Shown here piece by piece: positions 33,026-45,305 of a stretch of DNA of 64,000 bases (its first letter is position 1; every line of letters begins with the position of its first letter). The translations under genes were made by a program, and so were the position numbers. Under the pieces are notes generated by a model that saw only the letters and a list, made by a program, of their open reading frames with translations, ran no database searches and had not been told where the DNA came from. Location of the stretch: positions 12,783,369 through 12,847,368 of the forward strand of contig NC_081543.1 in NCBI RefSeq assembly GCF_901000735.1. The letters run 5' to 3'. This DNA is from Corylus avellana (Eukaryota > Streptophyta > Magnoliopsida > Fagales > Betulaceae).

Positions 33026-33430
33026 ACTACAAAAAAAACCATTTTTTTTGCTGACATGGGTTTTCTGACGTGTCAGGTGGTGCACGTCAGAAAATTTTTC
33101 TAATGGGGCATTTTTTATGTGTGTCAGGCGTTAAAATTTTGGGTGTTAGAAACGAAAATTTTCTAACGTGTCAGATGTAACACGTCAGAATTTTTTGAGT
33201 GTCAAAATTAACATGTGAAAAAAAAATTCTGACATGTCACTTTCTGACACATCAAAAGTTTTTTGACGTGCCAGAAAGTGACACGTCAGAAATTTTTCTG
33301 ACGTGCCACTTTCTGGCACATCAGAAAATTCTGACGTGTCATTTTTTTGGCACATCAGAATTTTTTGAAATTCCAGAAAGTGACACGTCAGAATTCTGAC
33401 GTGTCAAAACACGACAAGTCATAAATTTTG
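33026..33430 (+). mobile_element. CACTA-like left end, TTCTGACGTG family
   Basis: Starts CACTACAAAAAAAACC after a U3 break point (ACTAG) and carries about ten GACGTG/CACGTC subterminal motifs like the element at 22040. The reading frames here (33199-33399) are repeat by-products. No right end is found before the next recognisable sequence, so it is truncated or larger than can be traced. Confidence 0.65.
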
Positions 33431-34279
33431 GTGATTTTAAAAATTTTTCCCCTATATATTTTTTGAATTTTTTCAGGGTTGTACCCAAATTTTGGATTAC
33501 AATTAACCTGATATACAATTTGGATCCGTGCAAATAATATACAATTTATCCATCGATCCATGCAAATAACATAATTCATATTCATTAACGTTGATCACAA
33601 GTCATCAACCAAAACTAGCTTCAAGACACAAATAACGACATATATACCAAGTGCGAATGGCCTACCACAAAAACTATACACCAACCACAAATAACTTAAC
33701 TGCAGATCGTGCATAACAATCATTATTTGTAGAAGCAGATCTCATGTTTATTAATAGTTCCGGTGACAACCCAGGATACTTACATAGAAATACATGGTCA
33801 TGAGATAATCTAACACAGATTCCCCAAGAAATTCAAGTCACTGCACAAAAAACAAACTCTTAACTTTCAATTGCAGTCAATTTGAACATCTCCGTCAATT
33901 TTTGCAGTTAAAACCTTTAAAAATACAAAATTACCCTTCAATTTTCTTTTTATTAAAAAAGAAAAAAATTGAAAAAAAAAAAAAGGTCACAAGGTGCCCA
34001 ACTGTGGGTCACCTTGTGATTTTATATATATATATATATATATAATTTTTTAAAATTTTTAATTTGAAATTAAGGGCAAATTTGAAATTTTATAAAAAAA
34101 AAGTTAGGGGTATAAATGTCATTGTCTAACTTTTAACATTTAAAATCTAACGGATTAGTTCAAAATGATAGAAATTGAAAGTTTAGGGGTCCAAAGTGAG
34201 AGGTTTTGAAATTTGGGAAGCATGTCAAAAGGGGTGGTAATTCAGGGGGTCCAAATAAGTACATAATAAATGTTGTTTT
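33431..34279. other. Unassigned sequence, probably transposon interior
   Basis: No family recognised. An inverted repeat, TCACAAGGTG/CACCTTGTGA, lies at 33986-34020, followed by a (TA)n tract. The rest is AT-rich. Confidence 0.3.
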
Positions 34280-34677
34280 GAAGTTCATCCATATGTTTCA
34301 CATGCAGTTAGTGTTGTTAATCCTAGCAAGGTTTATTGGCCGGTAGTGAATTTGATATTCCGTTATTTACGGGGTGTTATAGATGTTGGCTCAATCTTTG
34401 ACAGAGACAGTGGTATTGGTTCCAATATCATTAGGTATGTTAATTCAAATTATGCTGGTGATCTGGTTGTGACATAAGGAGCTATCATATTGAAGAAAAT
34501 TGCCTCTGAGGAAAATCCAGTGGATATGTTAACTAAGCCAGTTCCGGTTCTCAAGTTCAAGAGTTGTTTGGACTTGATTGTTGTTTGTAGCTTGTGATTA
34601 CCCATGTGGGTGTTGGAGGAGACATCATGAGAAGATTTGCAATTGAGGACTTGATGGAATTCCAAGTTAAGGTGGAG
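34280..34677 (+). pseudogene. Copia pol remnant (RNase H end)
   Basis: The forward strand reads HAVSVVNPSKVYWPVVNLIF, then FRYLRGVIDVGSIFDRDSGI and YVNSNYAGDL. These are the copia residues around the RNase H start (normally DSDYAGDLDKRRS). The frame then jumps to ILKKIASEENPVDMLTKPVP and KFKSCLDLI, the extreme C-terminus. The central RNase H is deleted and a TAA lies in the join. A polypurine-like AAGGTGGAGATTG follows and leads into an LTR. Confidence 0.85.
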
Positions 34678-35170
34678 ATTGTTATGATGACTTGAATTGT
34701 AGAAACCAATTTTGAATGAATTGCATCTCCTATTCTTAGTTGACTTTTATTCCTTTTCCAAGTTGCTTTTGGATTCAATTAGTAGCCGACTTTCAAGCTT
34801 ATATAAATGAATTGTTGGCCTTTTGTTAAGGGGGGAGAAAAATTAGAAGCTACATATCTCATTAGGGTTTTTTTACTTTGTTGTGCCTTAAGACATTTAG
34901 AGAAGAAGAGATTGAGTTTTCTTTGTTATTTATTATTATTTTTTCTCTCTTTTATTTTTTTTGTATTTTTTTCTTTTGTGTGAGAGTGAGATTTTGGTGT
35001 ATTGGAGCTTTGGGTTTTGAGTGGTTTTCTCCCCGTTATCTTTGTACTCCATCTTTTGATAGTAAATTTCTTTTAATGTAAGCTTGTTAAGCCAAACCAC
35101 TTGTGTGTGATTGATCTATTTTATATTTTACTCTTTTCTGTTTCTTTGAGATCCTGTATTTTTAATTCCA
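34678..35170 (+). repeat. Probable copia 3' LTR
   Basis: Starts TGTTATGATGACTTG directly after the polypurine tract at 34668-34680. It contains a TATATAAATGAATTG region and T-rich sequence. The right end is not defined because no second LTR is present. Confidence 0.55.
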
Positions 35171-35183
35171 TGCACAACCAAGA

Positions 35184-36194
35184 GCGGATCCAGGGGGTTT
35201 GAGGGTAGGCATATGCCCACCCTCAACTCCTAAAAATCTTCCTTACCAGGGTAAATTTTTTCTTATTTCATGATTATGCCCGCCCTCAGCCATGATTATG
35301 CCCCTCTCTCTCAGGCTTCAGCCATATTATGGCCCTTAGTAAGTTAAAATTTGAAAATTTTTCGAAAGTGAATGTTTCAGTCTCAGAAGAATGCAATGTT
35401 GAAGACGATGAACAGTTCCGTTTTGTGAGAATATTTCGTGGAGCCTCGAGTTTGGAGAGGGGTTTAAAAACAATAATAATATAAGTTATAATATTATATA
35501 ATTGTCACAAGAGTCCAAGACAAGGAAATATAATAATATAAATTATAATATTATAAAATTGACACAAAATGTGGTCGTGCAAGACAACATGGGAAAAAAA
35601 AAGCTTTTGAAAAAAAAGAAAATTATATAATTCACAAGATTCGAGGTGCAGGACCGCCGTGCAAGACAAGGCCGAACGGCAAACAGCAATTGTCCAAATT
35701 TCAATCTCTTTATTATTTTTCACTTCAACGAAAATTTGTCTAACTTTTAAACTTTTTAAGCCACAATTTTCTTTCACTTTCCAAATTCAACAAAAAAAAA
35801 AAAAATTGAGGTATGTAAATATAAAATATGTAATTAAATTTTTAGATTTAGATTTAAATTGTTCTTTAACTTCTTTTAAACTAATAGGATTCAACATATT
35901 CTTGATAATAATTTCAACGAAAAAGTGAGGTATGTAAATATATAATTAAATTTTTTAATTTAATTTAAATTGTTTTTATAAATTAATTGTTTTAATATTT
36001 ATATCGCTAACATGCATGCAAGAGGAAAAATAATAATAATAATAATATAGCCAGCAACTTGCAAAGCACAAAAAGGAGACAAAAAATATTTTTTATATTT
36101 AATTATTTTTTTAATATTTTAAATTAATTTTATTATTTTAATCATTAAAAAAAAAATGTCCACCCTTAATGAATATCTTGGATTCGCCACCAGC
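35184..36194. mobile_element. Candidate hAT-like non-autonomous element
   Basis: Left GAGCGGATCCAGGGGG and right TTGGATTCGCCAC are inverted and of the plant hAT-repeat type; GCACAA occurs on both sides. The interior is non-coding and AT-rich, with an internal duplication (TATAATATTATA blocks at 35485 and 35545) and another of GAGGTATGTAAATATA (35810 and 35930). Confidence 0.5.
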
Positions 36195-37033
36195 ACAATA
36201 AATTCAATAGATTAATAATTATATTTGTGGGGTTTATTGTTGACTTATATAAAGTTCAGATAAATTTACAAATTTAATGGTTGATTTGTAAAATGAGATA
36301 AAAAAAATATATAAAAAAAAAAAAATTGACATCAATTTAGCCAAACATTTCTCTAGAATTAAAAAAAAAACAGCGTTTACCAGGATGATACAAAACACAA
36401 GGTAAAACCATATAAAACGCAAGTTTTCAATTTGACTTGTGATCCGTCCAGCTAATGTCTCAAGCTCCTCGTCTGCTTTGTCATGCTTCGTCAGAATGAT
36501 TGTATCGAGCATAGGGTTACACGACTTCCCAACCCTAACTCTTCACTTTCAAACTTCTGCTAATCTTGTTCCTCTATTTTCTTCCAATCCTGCGAAAACC
36601 ACAAATCCAAAGCTTAAACCAGCGTTTCTTCATGCCCAACGGTTATATCAGAAACACCATTGGTAAATGAGTATAATTTATGTCCCACGTGAACTTGAGT
36701 TGCTAGGCTTCGAACATATATACTTCTTGTATTCATATTTTTAGTTGAATGTAAATCAAATTTTGCTAAAAGAGAATGTGGAATATTTGTATGATGCAGA
36801 TGTTTAATGACAATTAATTTGGCATTGACAATTATATAAATTAAACCCAAAATCTTTAAAAAAAAATTATAAAATATTATTAATTAGCAATGACTTGAAG
36901 TCGTGCTGATAATTATCCTACGTCAACGATAGATACTTTTGTCGCTGATGAGTAATCAGCATAAGCTATCATCAGCGACGACAAACACTGTCGTGGCCGA
37001 TAAGAAGCCAAATATATAACTAAAATTTGGTCA
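36195..37033. other. Intergenic, one unrecognised exon-like stretch
   Basis: Reverse frame 36512-36395 reads TIILTKHDKADEELETLAGR and continues IENLRF before becoming hydrophobic. It ends at a possible donor and may be an exon fragment of an unknown gene. Nothing else is supported. A 229-N gap follows. Confidence 0.3.
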
Positions 37034-37262
37034 NNNNNNNNNNNNNNNNNNNNNNNNNNNNNNNNNNNNNNNNNNNNNNNNNNNNNNNNNNNNNNNNNNN
37101 NNNNNNNNNNNNNNNNNNNNNNNNNNNNNNNNNNNNNNNNNNNNNNNNNNNNNNNNNNNNNNNNNNNNNNNNNNNNNNNNNNNNNNNNNNNNNNNNNNNN
37201 NNNNNNNNNNNNNNNNNNNNNNNNNNNNNNNNNNNNNNNNNNNNNNNNNNNNNNNNNNNNNN

Positions 37263-37930
37263 AGAGATGAGAGATTGAGAGAGAGAGAGAGCTTGAGGGA
37301 GAGTTACAGAGAAGGAGAGACAGAACAAAGAAGAGGGAGAGATTGGAGAGTGAAAGAGAGCTGTAGAGAGAAAGAGAGACGAAGGGCGGCGTCGTGGGCG
37401 TCGAGCCGCCAGCCCCGCCCAATGGGGTGGCCGCAAGGAGGAAGTGGACTCGCGGCAACCCCAGCACCCATGGGTGGCCTCGCCCCAAACCTAGTGGGTG
37501 GGGGTGGCGGCTCGCCGCCCCCTGGGTGGCTTGTCCTAAAAAATAATAATAATAAATTGGAGCTCAGCCCATCTTCTCTGAATCTCACTGTCCTTCCAAA
37601 AAATTCAATATCTCATCTCTTCGTCCCTCTCTCTGATTCTCTAATAAAAAGGCTGATCAACCTGTTTCTCAGATTCTCCAAAAATAAAAAATAAATTAAA
37701 TCGCTGCAATTCCGGTTACTGCTGGATTGCTGGAACAGGCTAAAATCAACCTCTCCACACAGCCCCACGACGCCGCCCTTCGTCTCTCTTTCTCTCTACA
37801 GCTCCCTTTCACTCTCCAATCTCTCCCTCTTCTCTGTAGACTGTTTTGTCTCTCCTTCTCTGTAACTCTCCCACAAGCTCTCTCTCTCTCTCTCTCAATC
37901 TCTCATCTCTTCGTCCCTCTCTCTCTCCGT
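37263..37930. repeat. Foldback repeat with 140-bp purine/pyrimidine arms
   Basis: 37263-37402 (AGAGATGAGAGATTGAGAG to GGCGGCGTCGTGGG) is the inverted copy of 37763-37918 (CCCACGACGCCGCCC to CTCTCAATCTCTCATCTCT). The loop includes a GGGGTGGCGG/GCCACCC-rich part. The left arm abuts the N gap, so the full element is not visible. Confidence 0.75.
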
Positions 37931-38173
37931 GATTATCTTTCCCTTACTTTTTTTATTTTTTTTGTTTTTTAATAAAAAGGCTGATCAACCCAGGCTGGGT
38001 TAACCAGCCTGGTTTCTTCTCATAGGAAACCGACTGAGGAGAGAGAAATGAATTTTTTTTCATTTTAATATTATTGCCACGTATACTTTGATGGTGAAAA
38101 TATGGTCTTTTGATTGCATTCTAGCATTTCTTGGAAAGGAAATAACCTACTCAGAAAAAAAATAAATAAATAA

Positions 38174-39813
38174 TTACTTAACTGGAAAAGCCGAAAGAAT
38201 TCTTGCAGCCTTCAAATTGGCGATCCCCCACAAGACAATGTTAGACACAAGAAATAAAGAGAAAAACAAAAAATAAGGAAGCCAAGAACTTGGTAGCGGA
38301 GCTGTGATTGATATAGAGGTGCCATAGGACAGAAAGAGGAGTCCAAAGGATACGATCAGCAGCGTAGTGGAAAGACTAGGAGGGAGGACTAAGGCAATTA
38401 AGATTAGTGGTATATAAAAGTTTAAAGTATTAACAACCACGAGTAGAGGGAAAAAGTGTCTGGGCATGGTAACTGTCCCCACCCGGTGTGGGGGTTGACT
38501 GACTTCACCACTTGCGCCGGTGGCGGCTGTGATATTGAGCTGGGTATTAGTTCCGGGAATGAAGTTATCTTGCCAAAATCCTCCTGGGGGGCTGAGTACT
38601 GCTTGGTAGGCAATTGTTACAAGCAGTACTGCAACCACCAACAACATACTGCGAAAGTCGTTTGACAGTTGCGTTCTCTGACGCAAGAAAAGTACGCATA
38701 ACTTGTCATAAATTGTGACAGGAGATCTGTGGTAATCTGCCCAATCTACAACCTTAGTAAGAGATGAAGCTCTTTTTGCTCCGGCACGGCGTAGCATATT
38801 CCTCATCTCTTGGTTGTCCGCTTGTGTTTGACTATCCACCGCGATGTCCAGAGCAGTAAAACCCTCTGAATTCTTGGCGTTTACAAAGAGTAATGTACTA
38901 TCCAATAACCACCTCACCACCTGTAAAATATTCTTCACTATCAACCCCTCCCCAACCCAAATGCTAGGAATAAATTTTTTTAAAAAATTATAATTATAAT
39001 TAAAAGGGAGAAAAATAAAAGTAAATGTTACAAATTAAAGAGAGAAAGTACGTTGAATGTTGCTACCAAATGCTTAATAAAATTAGTTGAAGGTAATTTT
39101 TAGCATTTTCTTAAGATTGAATCCTTACTGCTACTTATTTGCATATTTCAAGATAGCTAGACCTCTTTCAATTCCATTTTACTTATTCACTAGAAAACAT
39201 ACTGGAAAGAACTTGCCTGGGGTTGATTTTTGGATGCTGCGATGTGCAACACAGTGTTACCGTCCAAATCTATCCAATTCAACATCTTATACTCCCAGTA
39301 TTCCGCATTTGTACGCCAGGCCCGCCGAAGCCATCCAACCAGGAGCTGAAAGGCATCTAACATGTCGTTTTTTAGTGCAATATGCAGAGCAGTCTCCTTT
39401 CGACTTGTCACATCTTTAATAGACTTGGGGTAGAATCTTAGAAAATGAGTCAATAGAGAGAGGTCTCCTATTTGAGCTGCATAATGTAAAAGATTCATAC
39501 CCCACCTTCCTCTTGCACAGACAAGGTCCTCATGAACAAAAACTAGCTCGCGCACCAACTGGGTTTGGTTATTTTGCATAGCAAGGAGCAAGGGGGTGAA
39601 GCCATTGGGGTTAAGCTTCCTAGCAAATGATGGCTTTAACATCATCATCTCCATGGCAAACTGGGTCTGTCCAGCAGCTGCAGCCACGTGTAAAGGCGTT
39701 TCAACAAATGGAATCTCATCCATCTTGTTCAAAACTTCCGGGTCGATTTCAATCAACGAGTACAAGGCGTCAATGTTTCCTTGCTCGGCAGCATCCCTCA
39801 AATTCTGATCCAT
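38174..39813 (-). CDS. Ankyrin repeat-PGG membrane protein, BDA1-like (intact)
   Basis: Two exons (39813-39217 and 38920-38174) give 447 residues. The start at 39813 (MDQNLRDAAEQGNIDALYSL) matches the usual start of BDA1-like proteins, although the frame stays open upstream to 39957. Ankyrin repeats fill residues about 1-230 (TPLHVAAAAGQTQFAMEMMM, FTPLLLAMQNNQTQLV, MNLLHYAAQIGDLSLL, ETALHIALKNDMLDAF, GNTVLHIAASKNQPQ). The PGG domain follows at about 290-315 (LLVVAVLLVTIAYQAVLSPP then GGFW), with three further hydrophobic helices (FFPLLVVVNTLNFYIPLILI, SFGLLFLSYGTSISI, YFLFFSLFLVSNIVL). The intron (296 bp) uses a GC donor (AG|GCAAGT) and ACAG acceptor. Arabidopsis BDA1 is a plasma-membrane protein acting in receptor-linked immunity; a similar role here is inference. 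Frames are clean, so it is the only likely working gene in the window. Confidence 0.92.
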
Positions 39814-39960
39814 TCTTAGAACTATGATAATTGTGGGATATGAGGATAACGTACCGGATCCATCTAATTTAACATCCCTCGGAAGACCATACTGCTGGCA
39901 GAATCGTAGCAATGTGATTGGATCCTCTAGTTGGTGGCTGTCACCGTCTAAACACAATTT

Positions 39961-40958
39961 GCTTGCGCTATAGTCATGTCAATTGTTTAAACTTTCAAGG
40001 GGACTTGGTCGTGTGAACGCCATTTTTAAAACACAATTTGCTTGCACAACAATTTCAAATGGGGACTTGGGTCCTCCAGAGGGATCAGACACGGTTGGTA
40101 TTTTAACTTTTTTGTGTTTTTCCCCAACTTCTAATCAAGTTGGCTACTATTGTATTATTAGCCATCTAATTTGACAGGCTTTCACCCACCATTTACTAAC
40201 CCACCATTTACTAACATATGTATCTTACCATTTTTTAAGTGTGATGGAACCCACAACTAATAATATAAATATATTAATAATAATGATTCTTTTCGGGTAA
40301 GAAAGACCACAATAACTCCTTTTGGATAGAAGAAATCACGATTGAATCCAATTAGGGTTTGAAACAAACCACAAACAAGCTTTTGCTTAATAATTCTCCA
40401 TTCTCTCAATTAACAATAATATGCTCTTTAAAGAGATAGAGTACAATAGAATGATAATTAACGGATAAGAACTCTAATTATTAATAATTCTAATCTAATT
40501 CTAATTTTAAATAATATAATTCTAATTCATTCCAATTCAACTATTAACCCTTAAACCTATCTAATACTAATTAATCTTATCTCTATCAAAGTATCTCATA
40601 TCGATTATGTGTAATCTTAATTATGTCAATATAAATTCTTATCATGTCGAATAAGGGAAAGAGGAGGTTCGATCTTACATATTTCGTTTCGGAGATGCAT
40701 AAGAGAGGGGGGGTTCGGTGCTGGATTTGACTCTTTCATGGGTTAATTGTCTTGAAACTCTCGTCTTTCAAGAAAAAACAAACACCCTTGTGGGTGTTTG
40801 TTTCATGGGTTAATCCCAAAACGTGTGCTTTTGTTTCAGTGATCCTATAAGATGCTGAAACCAGTGCAATATATAAAACAAGTGGGTTTTAATTATAATT
40901 TAATTTATTTATATGTTTTCCCATTCTCTCTTCCTTTCGGATTAAGAGTGAAAAAAAG

Positions 40959-40989
<31 letters not shown>

Positions 40990-41130
40990 TGGGTTTGTCA
41001 ATTAAGCTTGAAAAGGCGGTGAGGAAATTAAAGTCGATGGACTAGGGGTATGGCTGTTAATTATAGTTAGAAAAATAAATGTTACATACACTTTTATTCC
41101 CACATTCTTAAATGCACTCGCCACAATTAT
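39961..41130. other. Upstream and intergenic sequence
   Basis: 39961-40200 is the likely 5' flank of the ankyrin gene. AATTTGCTTGC occurs twice (39956, 40029). The rest is AT-rich with a poly-A (40957-40985). No gene is seen. Confidence 0.4.
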
Positions 41131-41405
41131 TGTTGTTACTGTGCACGTACAACAATGATGAATAATATGGAATCGAAAAGAGAGAGTTTAACAAAGAGTC
41201 GAGACACAGATTTACGTGGTTCGGCAATGTGCCTGCATCCACAGAGAGTGTGACTGTGCTTTTCTATTAATGATTCAGGGTTACAGCATAACATATATAT
41301 AGGAAAACCCTAATTCCCTCTTTGTTCACTCCACTCCATCTACTCGGCCAACCACTGGTGTTCTAATATGAGCCACTAACTAAGTGTTTTAATATAGTTC
41401 CAACA
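41131..41405. repeat. Probable solo LTR (copia-like)
   Basis: Bounded by TGTTGTTACTG and GTTCCAACA, with flanks ATTAT and ATTAC (4 of 5 match). It contains TTTACGTGGTTCGGC, a phrase common in plant copia LTRs, and a TATATATAGG box. No internal coding sequence lies on either side. Confidence 0.55.
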
Positions 41406-41480
41406 ATTACCATAAGATCCAAAAATAGTGATTCATCTAAAATTTAATTATGATTTTTAGTGTCACGTTAAAAAATATAC

Positions 41481-42895
41481 TGTAACGACCCCGATGGGCA
41501 AATCAATTAACAAGTAATTGACCTCATGGTTCGTCTTCCAGCCTTATCCCTCACGGGACAAGACTTAGGGATTTCAACATTTCTCGTCGAAACGAGAAAA
41601 TCTCAACAGAAGACTTTCGAAAACTATAGGAAATAGAGAACAATAAATTTAACATCCACACAACATGTACCAGAGTAAATATAAATCCTCATAATATAAA
41701 GATAACCATCAACGGTACTGGTCATCAGACCGTCATCAAAATAGGATTACAAACCATAACATAATGTCATAACATTGTTCCAACAAAAGATCAACAGATC
41801 AAATCTTAGATCTAAGCTTAAGTATGGTTAACGAGATTAAAATCTTGATCATATCATCACGGGCAGTTCCTCCATCCTTCCGTATAGACTTCAACTAAAC
41901 CGGGTCTACGTCCTCAAAAATGACCCTAATCAAGTCCTGAGCTATCACCCAAGTTGGCTCCAACGGCATCCTCTTTTAGGGTAACTAAACTGCGCAGATA
42001 TTTGTAATGATGGGGAAAGCATAAATAAAAAGGGAGGTAAGTATATGACTCAGTGAATATTAATGCAAATAATGCCAATGTCAGTTTAGTAATGAACTCC
42101 ATTTTCATAAGGCAAGAAACAGTTCCATATGACAGTTTTTATCAAGAATTAATGTGGTATAGATATATGATATATGCATATGATATAGAGTGACAGTCAT
42201 TTTTTAACAATATGGTTTACCCGAGATATTACCCCTTCCCTGCAGGGTTGGTGCTGTCCTAAGGGACCTGTAATACAATGCCGGTGCCCCAGCCATTGTA
42301 CGCTACTGTACATAACATTAGCGGCACGATCGAGTCCAACCTCGAGTGGCNNNNNNNNNNNNNNNNNNNNNNNNNNNNNNNNNNNNNNNNNNNNNNNNNN
42401 NNNNNNNNNNNNNNNNNNNNNNNNNNNNNNNNNNNNNNNNNNNNNNNNNNCAAAACACTCACAAAAGGGCTTTTGGCAGCCTAGGGGCGAGAGAGAGGTG
42501 TGAAAAAACTGAAGGGGTAGGGGACATTTATAGCTGAGGGGCTCTACCACTCTCTAGAAAAGCAGCGCATGTCCGCCAACCCTATCGTATGTCCAGTACT
42601 ATTTTCACAGGGATCCAAAGGTTGCCTCATACGTCTAGGTATTATCGTAAGGGTATTCCAAAAAGTTGTGTACGTCCGTGTGGTCTCACGTACGTCCGTG
42701 TACTATTTGCAGAGCGTACGTATGATGGTCCCCTCACGTATGTCCGCACTACAAACAGAAGCATACATTCGCTAACCCTAGCGTACGTCCGGTCCAAAAG
42801 TCCAAATTACTCTTCTAGTATCCTTAGTGACCCAAAGCCCAAATTATCCCACTAACTAAGCTACCTAAACTTAGTTAATTATTTGGGTCACTACA
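41481..42895. repeat. Probable solo LTR with TACGTCCG motif cluster
   Basis: Starts TGTAACGACCC and ends GGGTCACTACA, near-inverted termini typical of plant LTRs that begin TGTAACGACC. Flanks TATAC/TATTT agree only partly. A 100-N gap lies inside. The right part (42570-42800) has about six TACGTCCG or close variants. No polyprotein is visible on either side. Confidence 0.6.
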
Positions 42896-43984
42896 TATTT
42901 ATTTAAAAATTTGAAAGTATAAAAGCGAGAATGTGTGTAGCATTCTCACAATTGAAAGTAGAAGACCTATTTTTGATTATAACATCCCCTATCTTATATT
43001 TAGGTTGGACGACAGTGAGTGAGCCCAATACAACCTTGAGTAAATCCAATGTTTTGGGATTATGCTGTGCAAAATCACCTAGTTGGACCTAAGTTAAAAG
43101 ATTAATGGATCATAATTTAAAAAACCTTTATACCAAAAATTTTATTTTTCAAAAATATGATGTGGTTTTTTTTTTTTTTTTTTTTTTGACATGTCCGCGT
43201 AAGAGGTGAGAGAGAATTCAAACTAGTGACCTCCGCTTCATTAGGTGAGAACCAGCCAGTGCCGGAGCCACATAGAGGCCAGAGGTGGCCACGGCCACTA
43301 TGTGGGATTTTTTTTTTTAAAAAAAAAATTCTACACAAGGCCCCTTCAAACTATTAAGAGAAAAATATATAAGTGGCATCTACATGGAATTTTTTAAAGT
43401 CCTCCATTACTCCTTGGCTTCTCAAATCTCAATCTTCAACCTTCTTTTTCCTTTATTTTTCTCATTTTTCTTCTTTTCCCACCTTCTCCGCCAACTTCCA
43501 CTTTCTCTTTTTTCTTTTTTTTTTTTTTNNNNNNNNNNNNNNNNNNNNNNNNNNNNNNNNNNNNNNNNNNNNNNNNNNNNNNNNNNNNNNNNNNNNNNNN
43601 NNNNNNNNNNNNNNNNNNNNNNNNNNNNAAGTAGCTAAAGGCCTAAATATTTTCTGAAAACAAATCCAATAAAGGAATAGTAATTTTAAGGGTAACTCAT
43701 CAACATGCAACTATATATGTACGACTGAAACAAAGAAAAGCATTGGAAATGAATAGTACTCCAACTATCTTAGAAAAGTTGAACATAAAATCAAACAAAT
43801 AAAAGAATAGGACTCCCAAATTCATGCCTCCTTCAAATTATCATTGTGTTAGAGAGATCAATGTTTCCTGCATGTGAATGCAGGAACAGAACTCACACAA
43901 GCTTTCAGGTACTTAAAGTGTAAATTGGAGAGCCTAGCTAGAGTATAAATAATATACAAAATCACATTTGAAATGTGTCATAAA
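42896..43984. other. Sequence between the solo LTR and DCL2, with a gap
   Basis: No gene is seen apart from the 3' end of the DCL2 remnant. CAGTGCCGGAGCCACATAG (43258) resembles a hAT-type repeat end. T-rich tracts flank the gap at 43529-43628, a likely reason for the assembly break. Confidence 0.35.
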
Positions 43985-44713
43985 GATAATGATGATGATG
44001 CACAACAGACAACTTTTGAAGTTACAAGCCTTGCATCCATATTGGCTTCAACATTATTGCCAATAGACCACTCTGGACCTGAATGCGTGATGGAAAGAAA
44101 GAAAGAATGTAATCAACGAATAGATAAGTCAAATCAACGTACAGCATTTGTTCAGAAATATAAGAACCTGATGGAACATAAGTGGCAAATGCGTGGAATG
44201 CATCAAAACTGAAATTTCTAACTATTGACTGACTAAGCACATCCAGCTTTCCCCATGGAATGAAGTCCTTTTCATTGCATATTTCATTCTCATTGCATGA
44301 AAAGGACTGTGCAGCCTGTTACCCAAATGCACAAAAAGCAGTGATATCAGCCATACAATTGCAATTGAAAATAGAGCAAAGCTAAAAAAATAGAAGACGT
44401 ATACTGATCAATACCTTTTAGAACCAGCCAAACACCAAGCTCATCCAAAAACGGAATTTTAAATTTGAAAATATTTTTTTTTTATCTTTTTGCTTGCAGC
44501 ATCTACTGCAGATTCTCCGAGACCAAGCATTTTTAGTGAGAGTATATGCTGACATGAACCAAAACAACTATCAGTATATGTCAGAACAAGCTGATCGCAA
44601 AAGATCTGCATGACAAGTATATTGATGGAGAACCAATGCAAGGGACTTGTCTACTTGTTCTTCTGGGACAAGGAGAAAGGTCTACTAGTACAATAAGGAG
44701 TCTATATTTCAAG

Positions 44714-44945
44714 TTTAAGTTTGAGTCGTCCTAGTTTATGTTGGAGTCCTTTATTAATTAGTTCTTCTAGTCCTTCTTATACTTGGATTCCTTATCTTAT
44801 AAATAGGGGATCATAGTTGTAGTTTATTTTCAAAAAAAATTAATAAACATTGTGGTTTTCTTCTATCCCTAATTGGAGTTTGTGGTCTCTCCTACCCGAA
44901 AGGAGTCATTATTATCAATATATTTCTATTATTAGTTGTGGGGTT

Positions 44946-44990
<45 letters not shown>

Positions 44991-45305
44991 CTGACATTAT
45001 ATTTAAGGAATGGAACTTAAAATTTAATTTTAAAATGCAGAGGTTTCAAGCAAAGAATTGTCTTACTACTAGAACCTCAAACACTAAATCAGAACAGAAA
45101 CTCAAGAATTATATTTACTCCATTTTACATACATTTTCATCAAGTATAGATTACAATTTAATATTGCAATATATATAAAATATGTGCTTACCTTTTCTTG
45201 TAAACTCTGCAAATCATCATCTAATTGTTTATATAAGGTATGTGGGATTCCCTTGTGCCTATATGATTTAAACTTAATTCGGAGTCGAAAATGGTATAAA
45301 CTGAG
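44714..45305. repeat. Duplicated DCL2 segment, left part of copy A
   Basis: Matches 61591-62162. Includes intron sequence (TAAGTTTAAG... GAGTCGTCCTAG-like), an (AT)n tract of different length in the two copies, and the left part of exon 7. Confidence 0.9.

Noticed and set aside
33199..33399. Repetitive 66-codon protein with LTCHFLAHQK-like units
   Set aside because: By-product of the TTCTGACGTG subterminal repeats of a CACTA-like element.
33199..33400. Regular short repeats resembling a CRISPR array
   Set aside because: Units occur in both orientations with irregular spacing inside transposon ends; the genome is a plant.
36938..36985. CTGATGAG followed by a short self-complementary stretch, as in a hammerhead ribozyme core
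   Set aside because: The required CGAAA segment and closing stems are not found nearby.
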